Notes under the pieces: generated by a model
Seen by the model: only the letters and a program-made list of their open reading frames with translations
What the model was told of the DNA's origin: nothing
Database searches by the model: none
Position numbers and translations under genes: made by a program
Shown here: positions 32,498 through 43,080 of the stretch, piece by piece
Layout: each line of letters opens with the position of its first letter
Position numbering within the stretch: position 1 is the first letter of the stretch
Origin: Marinobacterium sp.
GTDB lineage: Bacteria > Pseudomonadota > Gammaproteobacteria > Pseudomonadales > Balneatricaceae
DNA: 64,000 nucleotides
Reading direction: 5' to 3'
Assembly: GCA_030602245.1 (NCBI GenBank)
Contig: JAUWAC010000008.1
Span: forward strand, 27,970 to 91,969

Positions 32498-34177
32498 TCA
32501 GGAATCTCGCTTTTCCATCTGCTGCTTGATCAGATCACCGATCGTGGTCGGACCGGCCTCTTCACTCTGCTCCTGCACCGATTTCAGCGCTTCCCGCTGC
32601 TCGCGCATCTCGATCTGCTTCACCGACAGGTTGATCGTGCGGTTGCGACGGTCAACACTGGCGATCGCCGCTTCGATTTCACTGCCAGCGCTGAGTTCGG
32701 TGGTCATGTCCTCGATACGGTCACGGGACAGTTCCGACACCTTGAGCACACCCTCGATACCATCGGCCAGTGCGACCGTGGCCTGACGCGGCGTGACGTC
32801 GGTGACCTGTCCGGTCACGACGGCGCCTTTGGGATGCTGCTCGACGTATTCGAGGAACGGATCAGAATTGAGCTGCTTGATACCGAGTGCGATACGCTCG
32901 CGCTCAGGATCGATCGACAGCACCTGAGCATCGACTTCCTGCCCTTTACTGTACTGTTTGACCGCCTCTTCGCCGGGTTCATCCCAGGACAGATCAGACA
33001 GATGCACAAGACCGTCGATACCGCCTTCCAGCCCCACGAAGACACCGAAGTCGGTGATCGAGCGAATGGTACCGCTGATCGTATCGCCCTTGTTGTAACG
33101 GGACGCGAACGCCTGCCACGGGTTCTGCTGGCACTGCTTCATACCCAGCGAGATACGGCGGCGCTGCTGGTCGATATCGAGAATCATCACCTCGATCTCT
33201 TCGCCGATCGAGACCACCTTGGAGGGGTGAATATTCTTGTTGGTCCAGTCCATTTCGGAGACGTGCACCAGGCCTTCGATACCCTCGGTGATTTCCGCGA
33301 AGCAACCGTAATCGGTCAGATTGGTGACCCGCGCCTTGACCTTGTCGCCCACCGTGTACTCCTTGGTGAGCTGGTTCCACGGGTCTTCCTGCAGCTGCTT
33401 GAGGCCCAGCGAAACGCGGTTGCGCTCGCGATCGAACTTGAGCACCTTGACGTCGATCTCATCGCCGATCTTGAGCACTTCGCTCGGGTGTTTGACACGC
33501 TTCCAGGCGATATCCGTGATATGCAGCAGCCCGTCGATACCACCGAGATCGATAAAGGCACCGTAGTCGGTCAGGTTCTTCACCACGCCCTTGATGACGA
33601 TGCCTTCTTCCATTTTCTCGAGCAGCTTTTCGCGCTCTTCGCTGTAGGCGGCTTCAAGCACCGCACGACGCGATACAACGATGTTGTTGCTGCGGGCATC
33701 GAGCTTGACGATCTTGAATTCGAGATCCTGATTCTCGAGGTGGGAGGTATCGCGCAGAGGACGGATATCGACGAGGGAGCCCGGCAGGAAGGCGTTGATA
33801 CCGTTAACATCAACGGTCAGACCGCCGCGGACCTTGCCGGTGATATGACCACTGACGGTTTGTTCGTTGGCGTATGCGCTTTCCAGCACCGCCCAGGCTT
33901 CGGCACGCTTGGCTTTCTCGCGCGAGAGCTGAGTCGAACCGAAACCGTCCTCGAGTGCCTCGAGTGCGACCTTGACCTCATCGCCGACTTTCAGCGTCAC
34001 GTCACCGTTTTCATCCCGGAACTGATCCAGCGGAATCACGCCTTCTGACTTGAGGCCCGCGTTGACGAGTGCGTAATCGTTGTCGATCGAGACGACCGTG
34101 CCGGTTACGATCGACCCCGGAGCCATGTCCAGATCTTTCAGACTCTCCTCAAACAGCTCTGCAAAACTCTCGCTCAT
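32498..34177 (-). CDS. rpsA: Ribosomal protein S1
   Basis: This 559-residue protein has six S1 (OB-fold) RNA-binding repeats; the motif [16 protein letters not shown] and its relatives recur ([34 protein letters not shown]). The first two repeats bind the ribosome and the later ones bind mRNA. I start it at ATG 34177 ([11 protein letters not shown]), matching E. coli MTESFAQLFEE; the preceding in-frame ATG two codons upstream is less likely. Length matches E. coli (557). It follows cmk by 28 nt. Confidence 0.98.
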   Translation of the reverse strand: MSESFAELFEESLKDLDMAPGSIVTGTVVSIDNDYALVNAGLKSEGVIPLDQFRDENGDVTLKVGDEVKVALEALEDGFGSTQLSREKAKRAEAWAVLESAYANEQTVSGHITGKVRGGLTVDVNGINAFLPGSLVDIRPLRDTSHLENQDLEFKIVKLDARSNNIVVSRRAVLEAAYSEEREKLLEKMEEGIVIKGVVKNLTDYGAFIDLGGIDGLLHITDIAWKRVKHPSEVLKIGDEIDVKVLKFDRERNRVSLGLKQLQEDPWNQLTKEYTVGDKVKARVTNLTDYGCFAEITEGIEGLVHVSEMDWTNKNIHPSKVVSIGEEIEVMILDIDQQRRRISLGMKQCQQNPWQAFASRYNKGDTISGTIRSITDFGVFVGLEGGIDGLVHLSDLSWDEPGEEAVKQYSKGQEVDAQVLSIDPERERIALGIKQLNSDPFLEYVEQHPKGAVVTGQVTDVTPRQATVALADGIEGVLKVSELSRDRIEDMTTELSAGSEIEAAIASVDRRNRTINLSVKQIEMREQREALKSVQEQSEEAGPTTIGDLIKQQMEKRDS

Positions 34178-34205
34178 CACCATCGGTCCTCAAAATGGAG
34201 CCGCG

Positions 34206-34898
34206 TCAGCGCAGCCCTCTGTGTCTAGCTTCGTCCAGCACCGCCAGCAGAACCTCATCTATCGTCATCTTGGTGCTATCAAGAATTATTGCATCCGGCG
34301 CCGGTTTGAGAGGCGCGACCGCCCGATTCATATCGCGGTCATCACGCGCCTTTATATCGTCCAATATATGTTCAAGGCTAGCACCCACTCCCTTGCCAAT
34401 CAACTGCTTATAACGGCGCCGCGCGCGCTCCTCAGCACTGGCATCGAGATAGATCTTGAGCGCCGCATCGGGGAACACCACGGTGCCCATATCACGCCCG
34501 TCCGCGACCAGTCCCGGCGCCTGAGCAAAATCACGTTGCCGGCTCAGCAGTGCTTCGCGCACCGGGCCCTGCGCAGCGATCACGGACGCATCGGCACCGA
34601 CCTCCTCGGTACGGATCGCGCCGGTCACCTCTTCACCCTCGAGAATGATCTGCAGCTCTTCCTGTTCGCTGGCAACAAACTTCACATCCAGATGGGCGGC
34701 CAGCACTTCCAGCGCCTCGGTATCATCCTGTGCCACGCCGTGATGACGGGCTGCCAGCGCCGTAAGCCGGTACAGCGCGCCGCTGTCGAGCAGGTGCCAA
34801 CCGAGCCGCTGCGCCAGCAGCCTGCAGATCGTGCCCTTGCCCGATCCGCTCGGTCCGTCGATCGCAATCACCGGCACCTGTTGTTCCTGACGGGACAT
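34206..34898 (-). CDS. cmk: Cytidylate kinase
   Basis: This 230-residue enzyme phosphorylates CMP and dCMP. The P-loop GPSGSGKGT is at about residues 15-23, with the CMP-binding [15 protein letters not shown] and the LID arginines ARRRYKQL. Its ATG overlaps the stop of tyrA-aroA (TGATG), so translation is coupled to the aromatic genes, an arrangement also known in Pseudomonas, where cmk and rpsA follow the aromatic block. Confidence 0.97.
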   Translation of the reverse strand: MSRQEQQVPVIAIDGPSGSGKGTICRLLAQRLGWHLLDSGALYRLTALAARHHGVAQDDTEALEVLAAHLDVKFVASEQEELQIILEGEEVTGAIRTEEVGADASVIAAQGPVREALLSRQRDFAQAPGLVADGRDMGTVVFPDAALKIYLDASAEERARRRYKQLIGKGVGASLEHILDDIKARDDRDMNRAVAPLKPAPDAIILDSTKMTIDEVLLAVLDEARHRGLR

Positions 34899-37114
34899 CA
34901 GTCCTCCTCCCTATAAAGTTCAATTCCTATACGTCGCGCCTGATCGGCAAACTCGGGGCAGAACAGTGCCACGGCGGCACAGCCATCGATCGCGACCGGC
35001 CCTGTCGCACGCAGACCGGCCAGCGTCAGCGCCATCGCGACACGGGGATCACCGCCACTGTCGAGCCGCGCCGCGGCGATCGGGCCGCCCTGTATCCGCA
35101 GCTGCCCCTGGCTGCGGGTCAGTTGTACGCCCATCGCCCGCAGCCCCCGCTCCATGGCCTGCAGCCGCGCACTGGTGGCGAAGGCACCGGACGAAGGCTC
35201 GGTCAGTACGGTTTCGCCACCGGCACAGGCTGCTGCCACCAGCAGCGCCGGACACTCATCCAGCGCCAGCGCTCGCCACTGGGGCGCGATGTCGATTCCG
35301 TGCAACTCGGCATGGCGAATACGGATATCCGCGACCGGCTCAGTACCGGCATCGCGGACATCAAGCAGCGTGATATCGGCCCCCATCGCCTGCAGGATGT
35401 GGACAAGGCCGATACGGGTCGGGTTGATACCAACGTGCTCGAGCACGATATCGGAGCCCGGTGTAATGGTTGCGGCAACGATGAAGAAGGCTGCAACACT
35501 CAGATCACCGGGCACTCGCAACCCGGTCGACTGCAGCCGGGTACCTGAGGGCATGCACAGCGTTTGACCCTGGCGTTCGAGCTCAGCGCCAAACTGCGCC
35601 AGCATCCGCTCGGTATGATCACGCGAGGGGCTGGTCTGCTCGATACAGACCGGTTCCGCAGTATAGAGTCCTGCCAGCAGCAACGCGGATTTGACCTGCG
35701 CGCTGGCGACCCGGAACGGTTCTGCCGTGCCTTTCAGATTCGGATTGCCGCGGATACGCAGCGGGGCGCACTCGCCCGCTGCGGTTTCGATCTGTGCGCC
35801 CAGACGACGCAACGGCTCCACCACCGACGCCATCGACACACGGCTCAATGCTTCGTCACCGCACAGTTCTGTATCGAACGGTTGCGCCGCCAGCAGTCCG
35901 CACAACAGCCGCATCGAGGTGCCGGATGAGCCCAGATAGATCGGCCCCGCCGGCGGCTGCAAGCCTTCCAGCCCCACGCCGAAAACCCGCACCAGCCCCT
36001 GGTGCGGCCCCTCGATGACGACGCCCAGATCACGGAACGCCTGCAGCGTCGCCAGACTGTCCTCGCCCTCGAGAAACCCCTCGATATCGGTGACCCCGTC
36101 GGCCAGCGCCGCGAGCATCACGGCGCGATGGGAGATGGAGCGATCACCGGAGATATCCACACGCCCCGTCAGTCCCTGCCCCGGACGTATGCGGAACCTG
36201 ACCGGTCGATGGTGCAGATCCGGCGAGTAGGCAGAGCGCGCCAGTATGCGGGAGAAATGCTCACGCGCCGATTTCGCTCGGGTGAAGATACCGAGCAGCT
36301 GCTGACTGTCGCCACGCGCGACGGCATCACGCAGCCGCGCGACCCCGTCGGTAAAGCGATCGATCTGCGTCAGCAGCTGGTCACGGTTGGCAAAACAGAT
36401 GTCATGCCACATGCTCGGATCACTGGCCGCTATACGGGTAAAGTCGCGAAAGCCGCCCGCTGCATAGCGGAAAATATCGGTATTCTCCGCCTCATGTGCC
36501 AGGGTATCGACCAGTGAAAACGCCAGCAGATGAGGCAGATGACTGGTTGCCGCGAGCACTTCATCGTGACGCGCCACCTCCATCTGCAACACTTCGGCAC
36601 CGACCGCCTGCCACAGGCGCGCAATCGCGAGCACAGCACCGGAATCAGACTCGGGCAGCGGCGTCAGGATCACTTTGCGACGCACGAACAGATCCTCGTC
36701 GGAGGCCCCGACACCGCTTTTCTCGGCGCCGGCAATCGGATGCCCGGGAACAAACCCCGGCGGCAGCTCACCGAACAGCGCACGCGCTGCGGTGACGAGA
36801 TTGCCCTTGGTGCTGCCGACATCGGTAATCAGCGTCTGCGGACGCAGCCAGGGCTTTATCTCCGCCAGCACGGACTCCATCACTTTGACCGGCACCGCCA
36901 GCAATACCATGTCCGCGCGCCGAACCTCCTGCTCGAGATCCTCGCCGATACGATCGATAACCCCCAGCGACAACCCCAGCTCGCACTCGCTGCGACTGCG
37001 GTCGTAACCGACGACCTCATCCACCAGTTCACGACTGCGAAGTGCACGGGCAAGCGAGCCTCCGATCAGCCCCAGACCGATCACCAGCACCCTGCGCGTA
37101 GAGAACTTCAGCAC
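34898..37114 (-). CDS. tyrA-aroA: TyrA-AroA fusion: prephenate/arogenate dehydrogenase joined to a degenerate EPSP-synthase domain
   Basis: This 738-residue protein is a fusion known in Pseudomonas-type lineages. Residues 1-295 are an intact Tyr[16 protein letters not shown], catalytic-type His in [11 protein letters not shown], and SHLPHLLAF. Residues about 305-738 align along their whole length with EPSP synthase, but conserved active-site positions are changed. Compared with E. coli AroA numbering, K22 is Arg325 (SGDRSISHR), N94 is Ser396 (GSSGTSMR), R124 is Val426 (SRVSM for SRRPM), the KE(T/S)DR motif is ATSAR (646-650) and H385 is Pro690. D313 (Asp619), R344 (Arg650) and R386 (Arg691) remain. 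No frameshift explains this. TyrA function is likely; EPSP-synthase activity is doubtful. Confidence 0.9.
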   Translation of the reverse strand: MLKFSTRRVLVIGLGLIGGSLARALRSRELVDEVVGYDRSRSECELGLSLGVIDRIGEDLEQEVRRADMVLLAVPVKVMESVLAEIKPWLRPQTLITDVGSTKGNLVTAARALFGELPPGFVPGHPIAGAEKSGVGASDEDLFVRRKVILTPLPESDSGAVLAIARLWQAVGAEVLQMEVARHDEVLAATSHLPHLLAFSLVDTLAHEAENTDIFRYAAGGFRDFTRIAASDPSMWHDICFANRDQLLTQIDRFTDGVARLRDAVARGDSQQLLGIFTRAKSAREHFSRILARSAYSPDLHHRPVRFRIRPGQGLTGRVDISGDRSISHRAVMLAALADGVTDIEGFLEGEDSLATLQAFRDLGVVIEGPHQGLVRVFGVGLEGLQPPAGPIYLGSSGTSMRLLCGLLAAQPFDTELCGDEALSRVSMASVVEPLRRLGAQIETAAGECAPLRIRGNPNLKGTAEPFRVASAQVKSALLLAGLYTAEPVCIEQTSPSRDHTERMLAQFGAELERQGQTLCMPSGTRLQSTGLRVPGDLSVAAFFIVAATITPGSDIVLEHVGINPTRIGLVHILQAMGADITLLDVRDAGTEPVADIRIRHAELHGIDIAPQWRALALDECPALLVAAACAGGETVLTEPSSGAFATSARLQAMERGLRAMGVQLTRSQGQLRIQGGPIAAARLDSGGDPRVAMALTLAGLRATGPVAIDGCAAVALFCPEFADQARRIGIELYREED

Positions 37115-38214
37115 GACAACACCTTTTCCAACGCGGCCAGACAGCGGCGGTTTTCATGCTCCAGCCCGACGCTGATTCTGAGATGGCGTTCCATACCGTA
37201 GGGCTGCAGCGGCCTGACGATCACACCTTCACGCAGCAGCGCGTCGAACACCGGCTGTGCGGGACGATCAAGCTCAAGCGTCAGGAAGTTGCCGTATGAC
37301 GGCAGGGTGCTCAGGCCAAGCCGGGTGAAGCCTTCACGCAACTGCTGCATGCCGGCCCGGTTAACGGCAACCGCACGCGCCAGATAGTCATCATCCGTCA
37401 GCACCGCCTGTGCAGCCGCCAGCGCCGCCATATTGACGTTGAACGGCTCACGCACACGATTGAGCAGATCGGTTATCTGCGGATTGGCAGCAGCAAAGCC
37501 GACTCTGAGGCCGGCCAACCCGTACGCCTTCGAGAAGGTTCGGGTGACCACCAGATTGGCATACTGTCGCAGCAGTTCGAGGCCGTTCGGCAGCTGCGCC
37601 TCGGTGTCCACATACTCGGTGTACGCCTCATCCAGCACGACCACGACATGGGGCGGCACCTGCGCCATGAACGCCAGGAACTGCGCCTGGCTGAAGCCGG
37701 TTCCGGTCGGGTTGTTCGGACTGGCCAGGTAGATCACCCGGGTGCGTTCGGTAATGGCGCTCGCCATCGCCTCCAGATCGTGCGCATAGTCGCGCGCCGG
37801 TACCTCGATCCCGCGCCCGTTCACGACCTTTGCGGCCAGCGCAAAAACCACGAACGCATACTGCGAATAGATCACTTCGTCACCGGGCTGCACGAACACG
37901 CGCGCCACCAGATTAAGCAGCTCGTTGGAACCGTTGCCCAGTGTCAGCCAGTCGCCCGGAATGCCGTAGCGCTCGCTCAGCGCAGCCTTGAGCGCAAAGC
38001 CGGCCGGATCCGGATAACGGGTCATGTGGGTGATCGCGTCCTGCGCCGCCGCCAGTGCGACCGGGCTCGGCCCCAGCGGGTTTTCGTTGCTCGCCAGACT
38101 GACGATGTCGGTCAGTCCGAGTTCACGCTGCAGCTCGCTGGCCGGTTTGCCGGGCCGGTAGGGTGTCAGATCAGCGGCACCGGGTGCCGCCAGAGCGTAA
38201 AAATCAGTTGCCAC
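37108..38214 (-). CDS. hisC: Histidinol-phosphate / aromatic aminotransferase
   Basis: This 368-residue class I/II PLP aminotransferase binds PLP at the Lys in TRTFSKAYGLAGLRVGF. Further conserved parts are SNENPLGPSP at the N-terminus, ASPNNPTGT in the PLP site and HLRISVGLEHEN for the substrate carboxylate. In Pseudomonas the copy in this position (hisHb) transaminates both imidazole-acetol phosphate and aromatic keto acids, which fits its place between pheA and tyrA. It overlaps the tyrA-aroA start by 7 nt and follows pheA by 24 nt. All key residues I can recognise are intact, unlike in its two neighbours. Confidence 0.92.
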   Translation of the reverse strand: MATDFYALAAPGAADLTPYRPGKPASELQRELGLTDIVSLASNENPLGPSPVALAAAQDAITHMTRYPDPAGFALKAALSERYGIPGDWLTLGNGSNELLNLVARVFVQPGDEVIYSQYAFVVFALAAKVVNGRGIEVPARDYAHDLEAMASAITERTRVIYLASPNNPTGTGFSQAQFLAFMAQVPPHVVVVLDEAYTEYVDTEAQLPNGLELLRQYANLVVTRTFSKAYGLAGLRVGFAAANPQITDLLNRVREPFNVNMAALAAAQAVLTDDDYLARAVAVNRAGMQQLREGFTRLGLSTLPSYGNFLTLELDRPAQPVFDALLREGVIVRPLQPYGMERHLRISVGLEHENRRCLAALEKVLSC

Positions 38215-38238
38215 GCATCTGCTCCGTCATGGCCAAAT

Positions 38239-39096
38239 TCACAGCACCGCCTTCGGGTATGACCCCAGCAGTTTCAGCTCGACCGAGCTCGACTGCAGCT
38301 CCGCCAGCAGCTCGGCGATCGCGGCCTCGTCGGCATGCCCTTCGAAGTCGACATAGAACAGCGTATCCCAACGCGACTGCGACGAGGCGCGGCTTTCGAT
38401 GCGGGTCAGGCTGATATCGCGGCGGCGGAACGGCTCAAGCAGCTCGTACAGTGCACCCGGACGATCGTGGACCATCAGCAGAATCGACGTTTTGTCATCA
38501 CCGCTGGGGCCCACGTGCTGCCGCCCGATCACCAGAAAACGCGCCGTGTTGTCACTGCGGTGACTGCGCCATTCCACTTCACCACAGATGCTGACATTGA
38601 AACGGCTGAACAGATCCAGCGTATGACTGATCATGCCATCCGCCACGTTCTCGATCGGCACCACACCGTAGTGCGCGCGTCCCGCCTCGACATCGCGGAA
38701 CACCGCTTCGAGGCTGTCCAGCGCCGCGCAACGCACGGAGTGACCGAAGTGTTTCTGTGCCGCCTGCTGGGTAAAGGTCGCCTCGGGGCCGAGAAACACC
38801 ACATCCAGCGGCTGCTCCAGCGCCAGACACACCGACATGATCTCGCGAAACAGGCGTGCGACTTCCGCATCCGGCAACGGCCCCTCGTTGCGCGCCATGA
38901 CCCGGCGCAGCACCTGAGCTTCTCGCTCCGGCCGGTAGAACACCGCATCGTCGCTGTCGAAGTGCGACTTGATCTCGGCCACCCGCTGCGCACAGCGGGC
39001 ACGCTCGTTCAGCAGACGGTGGATTTCACGATCGATCGAGTCGATCTGATCGCGCACCGTTTTCAGCGCCTGCTCCTGGGTCTGCTGTGCACTCAT
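38239..39096 (-). CDS. pheA: PheA with internal deletion: chorismate mutase, truncated prephenate-dehydratase domain, ACT domain
   Basis: PheA normally has about 365 residues in Pseudomonas and 386 in E. coli; this one has 285. The AroQ chorismate mutase (residues 8-95) keeps its Arg/Lys set (VRDQID, NERARC, EIK, RPERE, LALEQ). The dehydratase domain starts normally (FLGPEATFTQ, GVVPIEN), but after GEVEWR (residue 177) it jumps to DNTARFLVIG (182-191). About 80 residues are missing, the catalytic-type TRF motif reads ARF and the ENST segment reads ENVA. The ACT domain is complete (RPGALYELLEPF, TRIESR, SYPKAVL). Chorismate mutase activity is likely; prephenate dehydratase activity is not. Confidence 0.88.
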   Translation of the reverse strand: MSAQQTQEQALKTVRDQIDSIDREIHRLLNERARCAQRVAEIKSHFDSDDAVFYRPEREAQVLRRVMARNEGPLPDAEVARLFREIMSVCLALEQPLDVVFLGPEATFTQQAAQKHFGHSVRCAALDSLEAVFRDVEAGRAHYGVVPIENVADGMISHTLDLFSRFNVSICGEVEWRSHRSDNTARFLVIGRQHVGPSGDDKTSILLMVHDRPGALYELLEPFRRRDISLTRIESRASSQSRWDTLFYVDFEGHADEAAIAELLAELQSSSVELKLLGSYPKAVL

Positions 39097-39108
39097 CCCC
39101 TTCTCCGA

Positions 39109-40191
39109 TCAGCCGCGTGTCCGCTCGAACTCCTGCATGAACGCCACCAGCGCGTCCACGGATTCTTCCGGCACCGCGTTGTAGATACTGGCGCGCATGC
39201 CGCCCACCGAGCGGTGCCCCTTGAGGTTCAACAGCCCCGCCGCTTCAGCTTCCTGCAGGAACAGCGTGTCGAGGCTGCTGTCGGCCAGCGTGAACGGTAC
39301 ATTCATGATCGAACGGTTACGCGGCTCGATCGGGTTGGCATAAAAGTCGGAGGCATCGATCGCGGCATACAGACGTGCCGCCTTGCGCGCATTGATCTGC
39401 GCGATCGCCTCGACCCCACCCTGCGCCTTGAGCCATTTGAACACAAGCCCGGTCATGTACCAGGCGAACGTCGGTGGCGTGTTGCTCATCGAGCCCGCAT
39501 CGGCATGCACCTTGTAATCGAACATCGTCGGTGTGCCGGCCACGGTCTGACCCAGCAGATCTTCGCGCACGATGACAACGGTGAGTCCCGCCGGCCCGAT
39601 ATTCTTCTGGGCACCGGCATAGATCAGACCGTAGCGGGTGACATCGATCGGCCGCGCGAGAATATCGGATGACATGTCCGCGACCAGCGGGACGTCGCCG
39701 GTCTCCGGCACGTAATCGAATTCGACACCGCCGATGGTTTCGTTGGTGGTGTAGTGGACGTAGGCCGCATCGGGATTCAGCACCAGCTCGCCCTGTGTCG
39801 GCACGCAGGTATAGCCCTGTGCCTGAGTCGAGCCCGCGTCATTGACGGTGGTGTAGCGCTGCGCTTCCTGGATCGCCTTGCGTGACCAGATACCGGTATC
39901 GATATAGTCGGCGCTGGCGTGACCACGCAGCAGGTTGAGCGGCACCATGCTGAACTGACTGGTGGCGCCGCCCTGCAGGAAGAGCACCTTGTACTCGGCC
40001 GGAATCGCGAGCAGATCGCGCAGATCCTGTTCGGCGGTTTCCGCCACCTCCACAAACGCCTTGTCGCGGTGACTCATCTCCATCACCGACAGACCCCGGC
40101 CCTGCCAGTCGAGCATCTCCTGCTGCGCCTGGGCGAGAACCGCTTCCGGCAGCGCGGCGGGACCGGCACTGAAGTTATGCTTGCGTGTCAT
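39109..40191 (-). CDS. serC: Phosphoserine aminotransferase
   Basis: This 360-residue PLP enzyme acts in serine biosynthesis, and in pyridoxine synthesis in E. coli. The PLP lysine is in [29 protein letters not shown] opens the protein and [10 protein letters not shown] closes it, all standard. Length matches E. coli SerC (362). It precedes pheA by 12 nt and follows gyrA by 58 nt; the order gyrA-serC-pheA-hisC-tyrA/aroA is that of Pseudomonas. Confidence 0.97.
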   Translation of the reverse strand: MTRKHNFSAGPAALPEAVLAQAQQEMLDWQGRGLSVMEMSHRDKAFVEVAETAEQDLRDLLAIPAEYKVLFLQGGATSQFSMVPLNLLRGHASADYIDTGIWSRKAIQEAQRYTTVNDAGSTQAQGYTCVPTQGELVLNPDAAYVHYTTNETIGGVEFDYVPETGDVPLVADMSSDILARPIDVTRYGLIYAGAQKNIGPAGLTVVIVREDLLGQTVAGTPTMFDYKVHADAGSMSNTPPTFAWYMTGLVFKWLKAQGGVEAIAQINARKAARLYAAIDASDFYANPIEPRNRSIMNVPFTLADSSLDTLFLQEAEAAGLLNLKGHRSVGGMRASIYNAVPEESVDALVAFMQEFERTRG

Positions 40192-40249
40192 CGTGTTGTT
40201 TCAACTCCAGAAGTGGAATACGCAGGCCGGGGCATTCGCCCCGGCTCGA

Positions 40250-42889
40250 TCAGTTGTCGCTGTCGGTTTCGGTGCTGCCATCAGCCTCACCGCTCTCGGC
40301 GCCCTCCGCGCTGACATCAGTGTCATCAGCCACGTCGCCGACGCTGTTCTCTTCGTCCTCGTCCGGCTCTTCAATGCGCGCCAGCCCCGACAATTTCTCT
40401 CCCTCGGAGAGGCGGATCAGCATCACGCCCTGTGTATTGCGGCCCAGCACCGAGATCTCGCTGGTGCGGGTGCGCACCAGGGTACCGCGGTCGCTGATCA
40501 GCATGACATCGTCACCCTCGAACACCTGCACGGCACCGGCGAGATCGCCGTTGCGTTCCGTGCACTGCATCGCGATGACCCCCTGACCGCCACGGCCGCG
40601 CAGCGGGAACTCGTCAACCGCTGTCTGCTTGCCGTAGCCGTTGACCGATGCGGTCAGGATTCGACCGCCCTCACGCGGGATGATCAGGGCGATCACTTCC
40701 GCACTGCCATCGAGCTTGACGCCGCGTACACCGCGCGCGGTGCGGCCCATGGAGCGGACATCAGCCTCATTGAAACGGATCGCCTTGCCGGCGCTGGTCA
40801 CCAGCATGACATCGTCATGGCCGCTGGTGATGGAGGCACTGATCAGGCGGTCACCTTCAACGATATCCAGCGCGATCAGACCGGTGCTGCGCGGGCGCGA
40901 GAACGCTTCCAGCGGGGTCTTCTTGACGGTGCCGTTAGCGGTCGCCATGAAGATGAACCGTTCGGAGTCGAACTCCTTGACCGGCAGAATGGCGCTGATG
41001 CGCTCATCGTCGGCCAGCGGCAGAATGTTGACCACCGGACGCCCGCGGGACGTGCGGCTTGCCGGCGGAATCTCGTAGACCTTACGCCAGTACACCTTGC
41101 CATGGTTGGTGAAGCAGAGGATGGTGTCATGGGTGTTGGCGATCAGCAGGTGTTCGATGAAATCCTCATCCTTCATCGCCGTCGCTGACTTGCCCTTGCC
41201 GCCACGGCGCTGAGCCTGATAGGCGGTCAGCGGCTGCGTCTTGGCATAACCACCGTGGGAGATGGTCACGACCATGTCCTCTTCGGTGATCAGATCAGCC
41301 ACGGTCAGATCCTGCATCGATGCCTGAATCTCGGTGCGCCGCTCGTCGGCATATTCAGCCACCAGCGCCTCGAGTTCTTCGCGGATCACCTCCATCAGAC
41401 GCTCATAGGAACCGAGAATCTCCAGCAGCTCGGCGATCTTGTCGATCAGCTCGCGGTATTCGCCGATCAGTTTTTCGTGCTCAAGGCCGGTCAGGCGGTG
41501 CAGTCGCAGATCCAGAATCGCCTGCGCCTGTACCGGCGACAGGTGGTAACGGCCTTCACGCAGGCCATACTGCGGCTCCAGATCGTCCGGACGGCAGGCG
41601 TCTTCGCCGGCGCGCTCGAGCATGTCGAGCACAGAACCCGGCGACCAGGGTGTCGCGATCAGGCGTTCTTTCGCTTCCGCCGGCGTCGGGGAGGTCTTGA
41701 TCAGCTCGATCACCGGATCGATGTTGGCCAGCGCCACGGCCAGACCTTCTAGCACATGGCCACGCTCGCGCGCCTTGCGCAGTTCGTAGACGGTGCGGCG
41801 GGTCACGACCTCACGCCGATGACGGATAAAGCACTCCAGTACCGACTTCAGATCCAGCACCTTCGGCTGGCCGTCAACCAGCGCCACCATGTTGATGCCA
41901 AAGACGCTCTGCAGGGCGGTCTGCGCGAACAGATTATTGATGATGACTTCGGGCACTTCGCCACGGCGCAATTCGATGACGATGCGCATGCCGTCCTTGT
42001 CGGACTCGTCACGCAGCTCGCTGATACCCTCGATCTTCTTCTCCTTGACCAGCTCGGCGATCTTTTCGATCAGGCGCGCCTTGTTGAGCTGATACGGGAT
42101 CTCGGTGATCACCAGCATCGGACGACCGTGCTTGGGATGCTCTTCAACGTGGTGACGGGCACGCACATAGATACGGCCACGGCCGGTGCGGTACGCCTGC
42201 AGAATGCCGGCGCGCCCGTTGATGATACCGCCGGTGGGGAAATCGGGCCCCGGAATGAACTCCATCAGCTCGTCGATGCTGAGGTCCGGATTGCGAATCA
42301 GTTCGATACAGCCACGTACGACCTCGCCCAGATTGTGCGGCGGGATATTGGTCGCCATCCCCACGGCGATACCGGCGGAGCCGTTCACCAGCAGGTTGGG
42401 CACCCGGGTCGGCAGCACCGCCGGGATCTGCTCGGTGCCGTCGTAGTTATCCACATAATCGACGGTTTCCTTGTCCAGATCCGCGAGCAGCTCGTGCGCG
42501 ATCTTGGCCATGCGGATCTCGGTGTAACGCATGGCGGCCGCCGAGTCGCCATCGACGGAACCGAAGTTGCCCTGACCGTCGACGAGCATGTAGCGCATCG
42601 AGAAGTCCTGCGCCATACGCACGATGGTGTCATAGACAGCACTGTCACCGTGCGGATGGTATTTACCGATCACGTCACCAACGACACGGGCCGATTTCTT
42701 GTATGGCTTGTTCCAGTCGTTGTTCAGCTCATTCATCGCGAAGAGCACGCGGCGGTGCACCGGCTTGAGGCCATCGCGTACATCCGGCAGCGCACGTCCA
42801 ACGATTACGCTCATCGCATAATCGAGGTAGGACTGTTTGAGCTCGTCTTCGATATTGACTGGCAGAACTTCTTTGGCTAGATCACCCAT
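40250..42889 (-). CDS. gyrA: DNA gyrase subunit A
   Basis: This 879-residue type IIA topoisomerase subunit has the catalytic Tyr in [10 protein letters not shown]. The quinolone region reads [17 protein letters not shown], with wild-type Ser and Asp at the positions of S83 and D87. The C-terminal pinwheel contains the GyrA box QRRGGKG, and the protein ends in an acidic tail of about 45 residues. Translation is placed at ATG 42889 ([18 protein letters not shown]); an upstream in-frame GTG adds 13 non-family residues. An extended -10 promoter lies about 70 nt upstream. Confidence 0.97.
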   Translation of the reverse strand: MGDLAKEVLPVNIEDELKQSYLDYAMSVIVGRALPDVRDGLKPVHRRVLFAMNELNNDWNKPYKKSARVVGDVIGKYHPHGDSAVYDTIVRMAQDFSMRYMLVDGQGNFGSVDGDSAAAMRYTEIRMAKIAHELLADLDKETVDYVDNYDGTEQIPAVLPTRVPNLLVNGSAGIAVGMATNIPPHNLGEVVRGCIELIRNPDLSIDELMEFIPGPDFPTGGIINGRAGILQAYRTGRGRIYVRARHHVEEHPKHGRPMLVITEIPYQLNKARLIEKIAELVKEKKIEGISELRDESDKDGMRIVIELRRGEVPEVIINNLFAQTALQSVFGINMVALVDGQPKVLDLKSVLECFIRHRREVVTRRTVYELRKARERGHVLEGLAVALANIDPVIELIKTSPTPAEAKERLIATPWSPGSVLDMLERAGEDACRPDDLEPQYGLREGRYHLSPVQAQAILDLRLHRLTGLEHEKLIGEYRELIDKIAELLEILGSYERLMEVIREELEALVAEYADERRTEIQASMQDLTVADLITEEDMVVTISHGGYAKTQPLTAYQAQRRGGKGKSATAMKDEDFIEHLLIANTHDTILCFTNHGKVYWRKVYEIPPASRTSRGRPVVNILPLADDERISAILPVKEFDSERFIFMATANGTVKKTPLEAFSRPRSTGLIALDIVEGDRLISASITSGHDDVMLVTSAGKAIRFNEADVRSMGRTARGVRGVKLDGSAEVIALIIPREGGRILTASVNGYGKQTAVDEFPLRGRGGQGVIAMQCTERNGDLAGAVQVFEGDDVMLISDRGTLVRTRTSEISVLGRNTQGVMLIRLSEGEKLSGLARIEEPDEDEENSVGDVADDTDVSAEGAESGEADGSTETDSDN

Positions 42890-42956
42890 TCGCTCAGCGT
42901 TCCTTGATTCATCAGCGTCACGAAGCACCTGATGCGCTCCGTTTTGAAACCGGCGA

Positions 42957-42965
42957 ATTATATCA
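42957..42965 (-). promoter_or_regulatory. gyrA extended -10 promoter element
   Basis: The minus strand reads TGATATAAT: a consensus TATAAT (42957-42962) with a TGn extension and no good -35. Extended -10 promoters with weak -35 are compatible with supercoiling-sensitive gyrA control. On the plus strand TAGAAT at about 43037 may serve ubiG. Confidence 0.6.
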
Positions 42966-43080
42966 CAGTGCGGCGGGTTTCACGCTAACCACAGGTCGTA
43001 TACCCGTTACATTTCATGCCCTTTGCTCTGTGGTGCTAGAATGCGCGCCTATCAACCAGACAGCGCGCAAGAGCGAACCG

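Noticed and set aside
35130..35260. Frameshift or sequencing error as the cause of the missing KESDR motif in AroA
   Set aside because: I read the other two frames of this stretch and neither restores the motif, and homology resumes in the same frame on both sides. The changes are substitutions.
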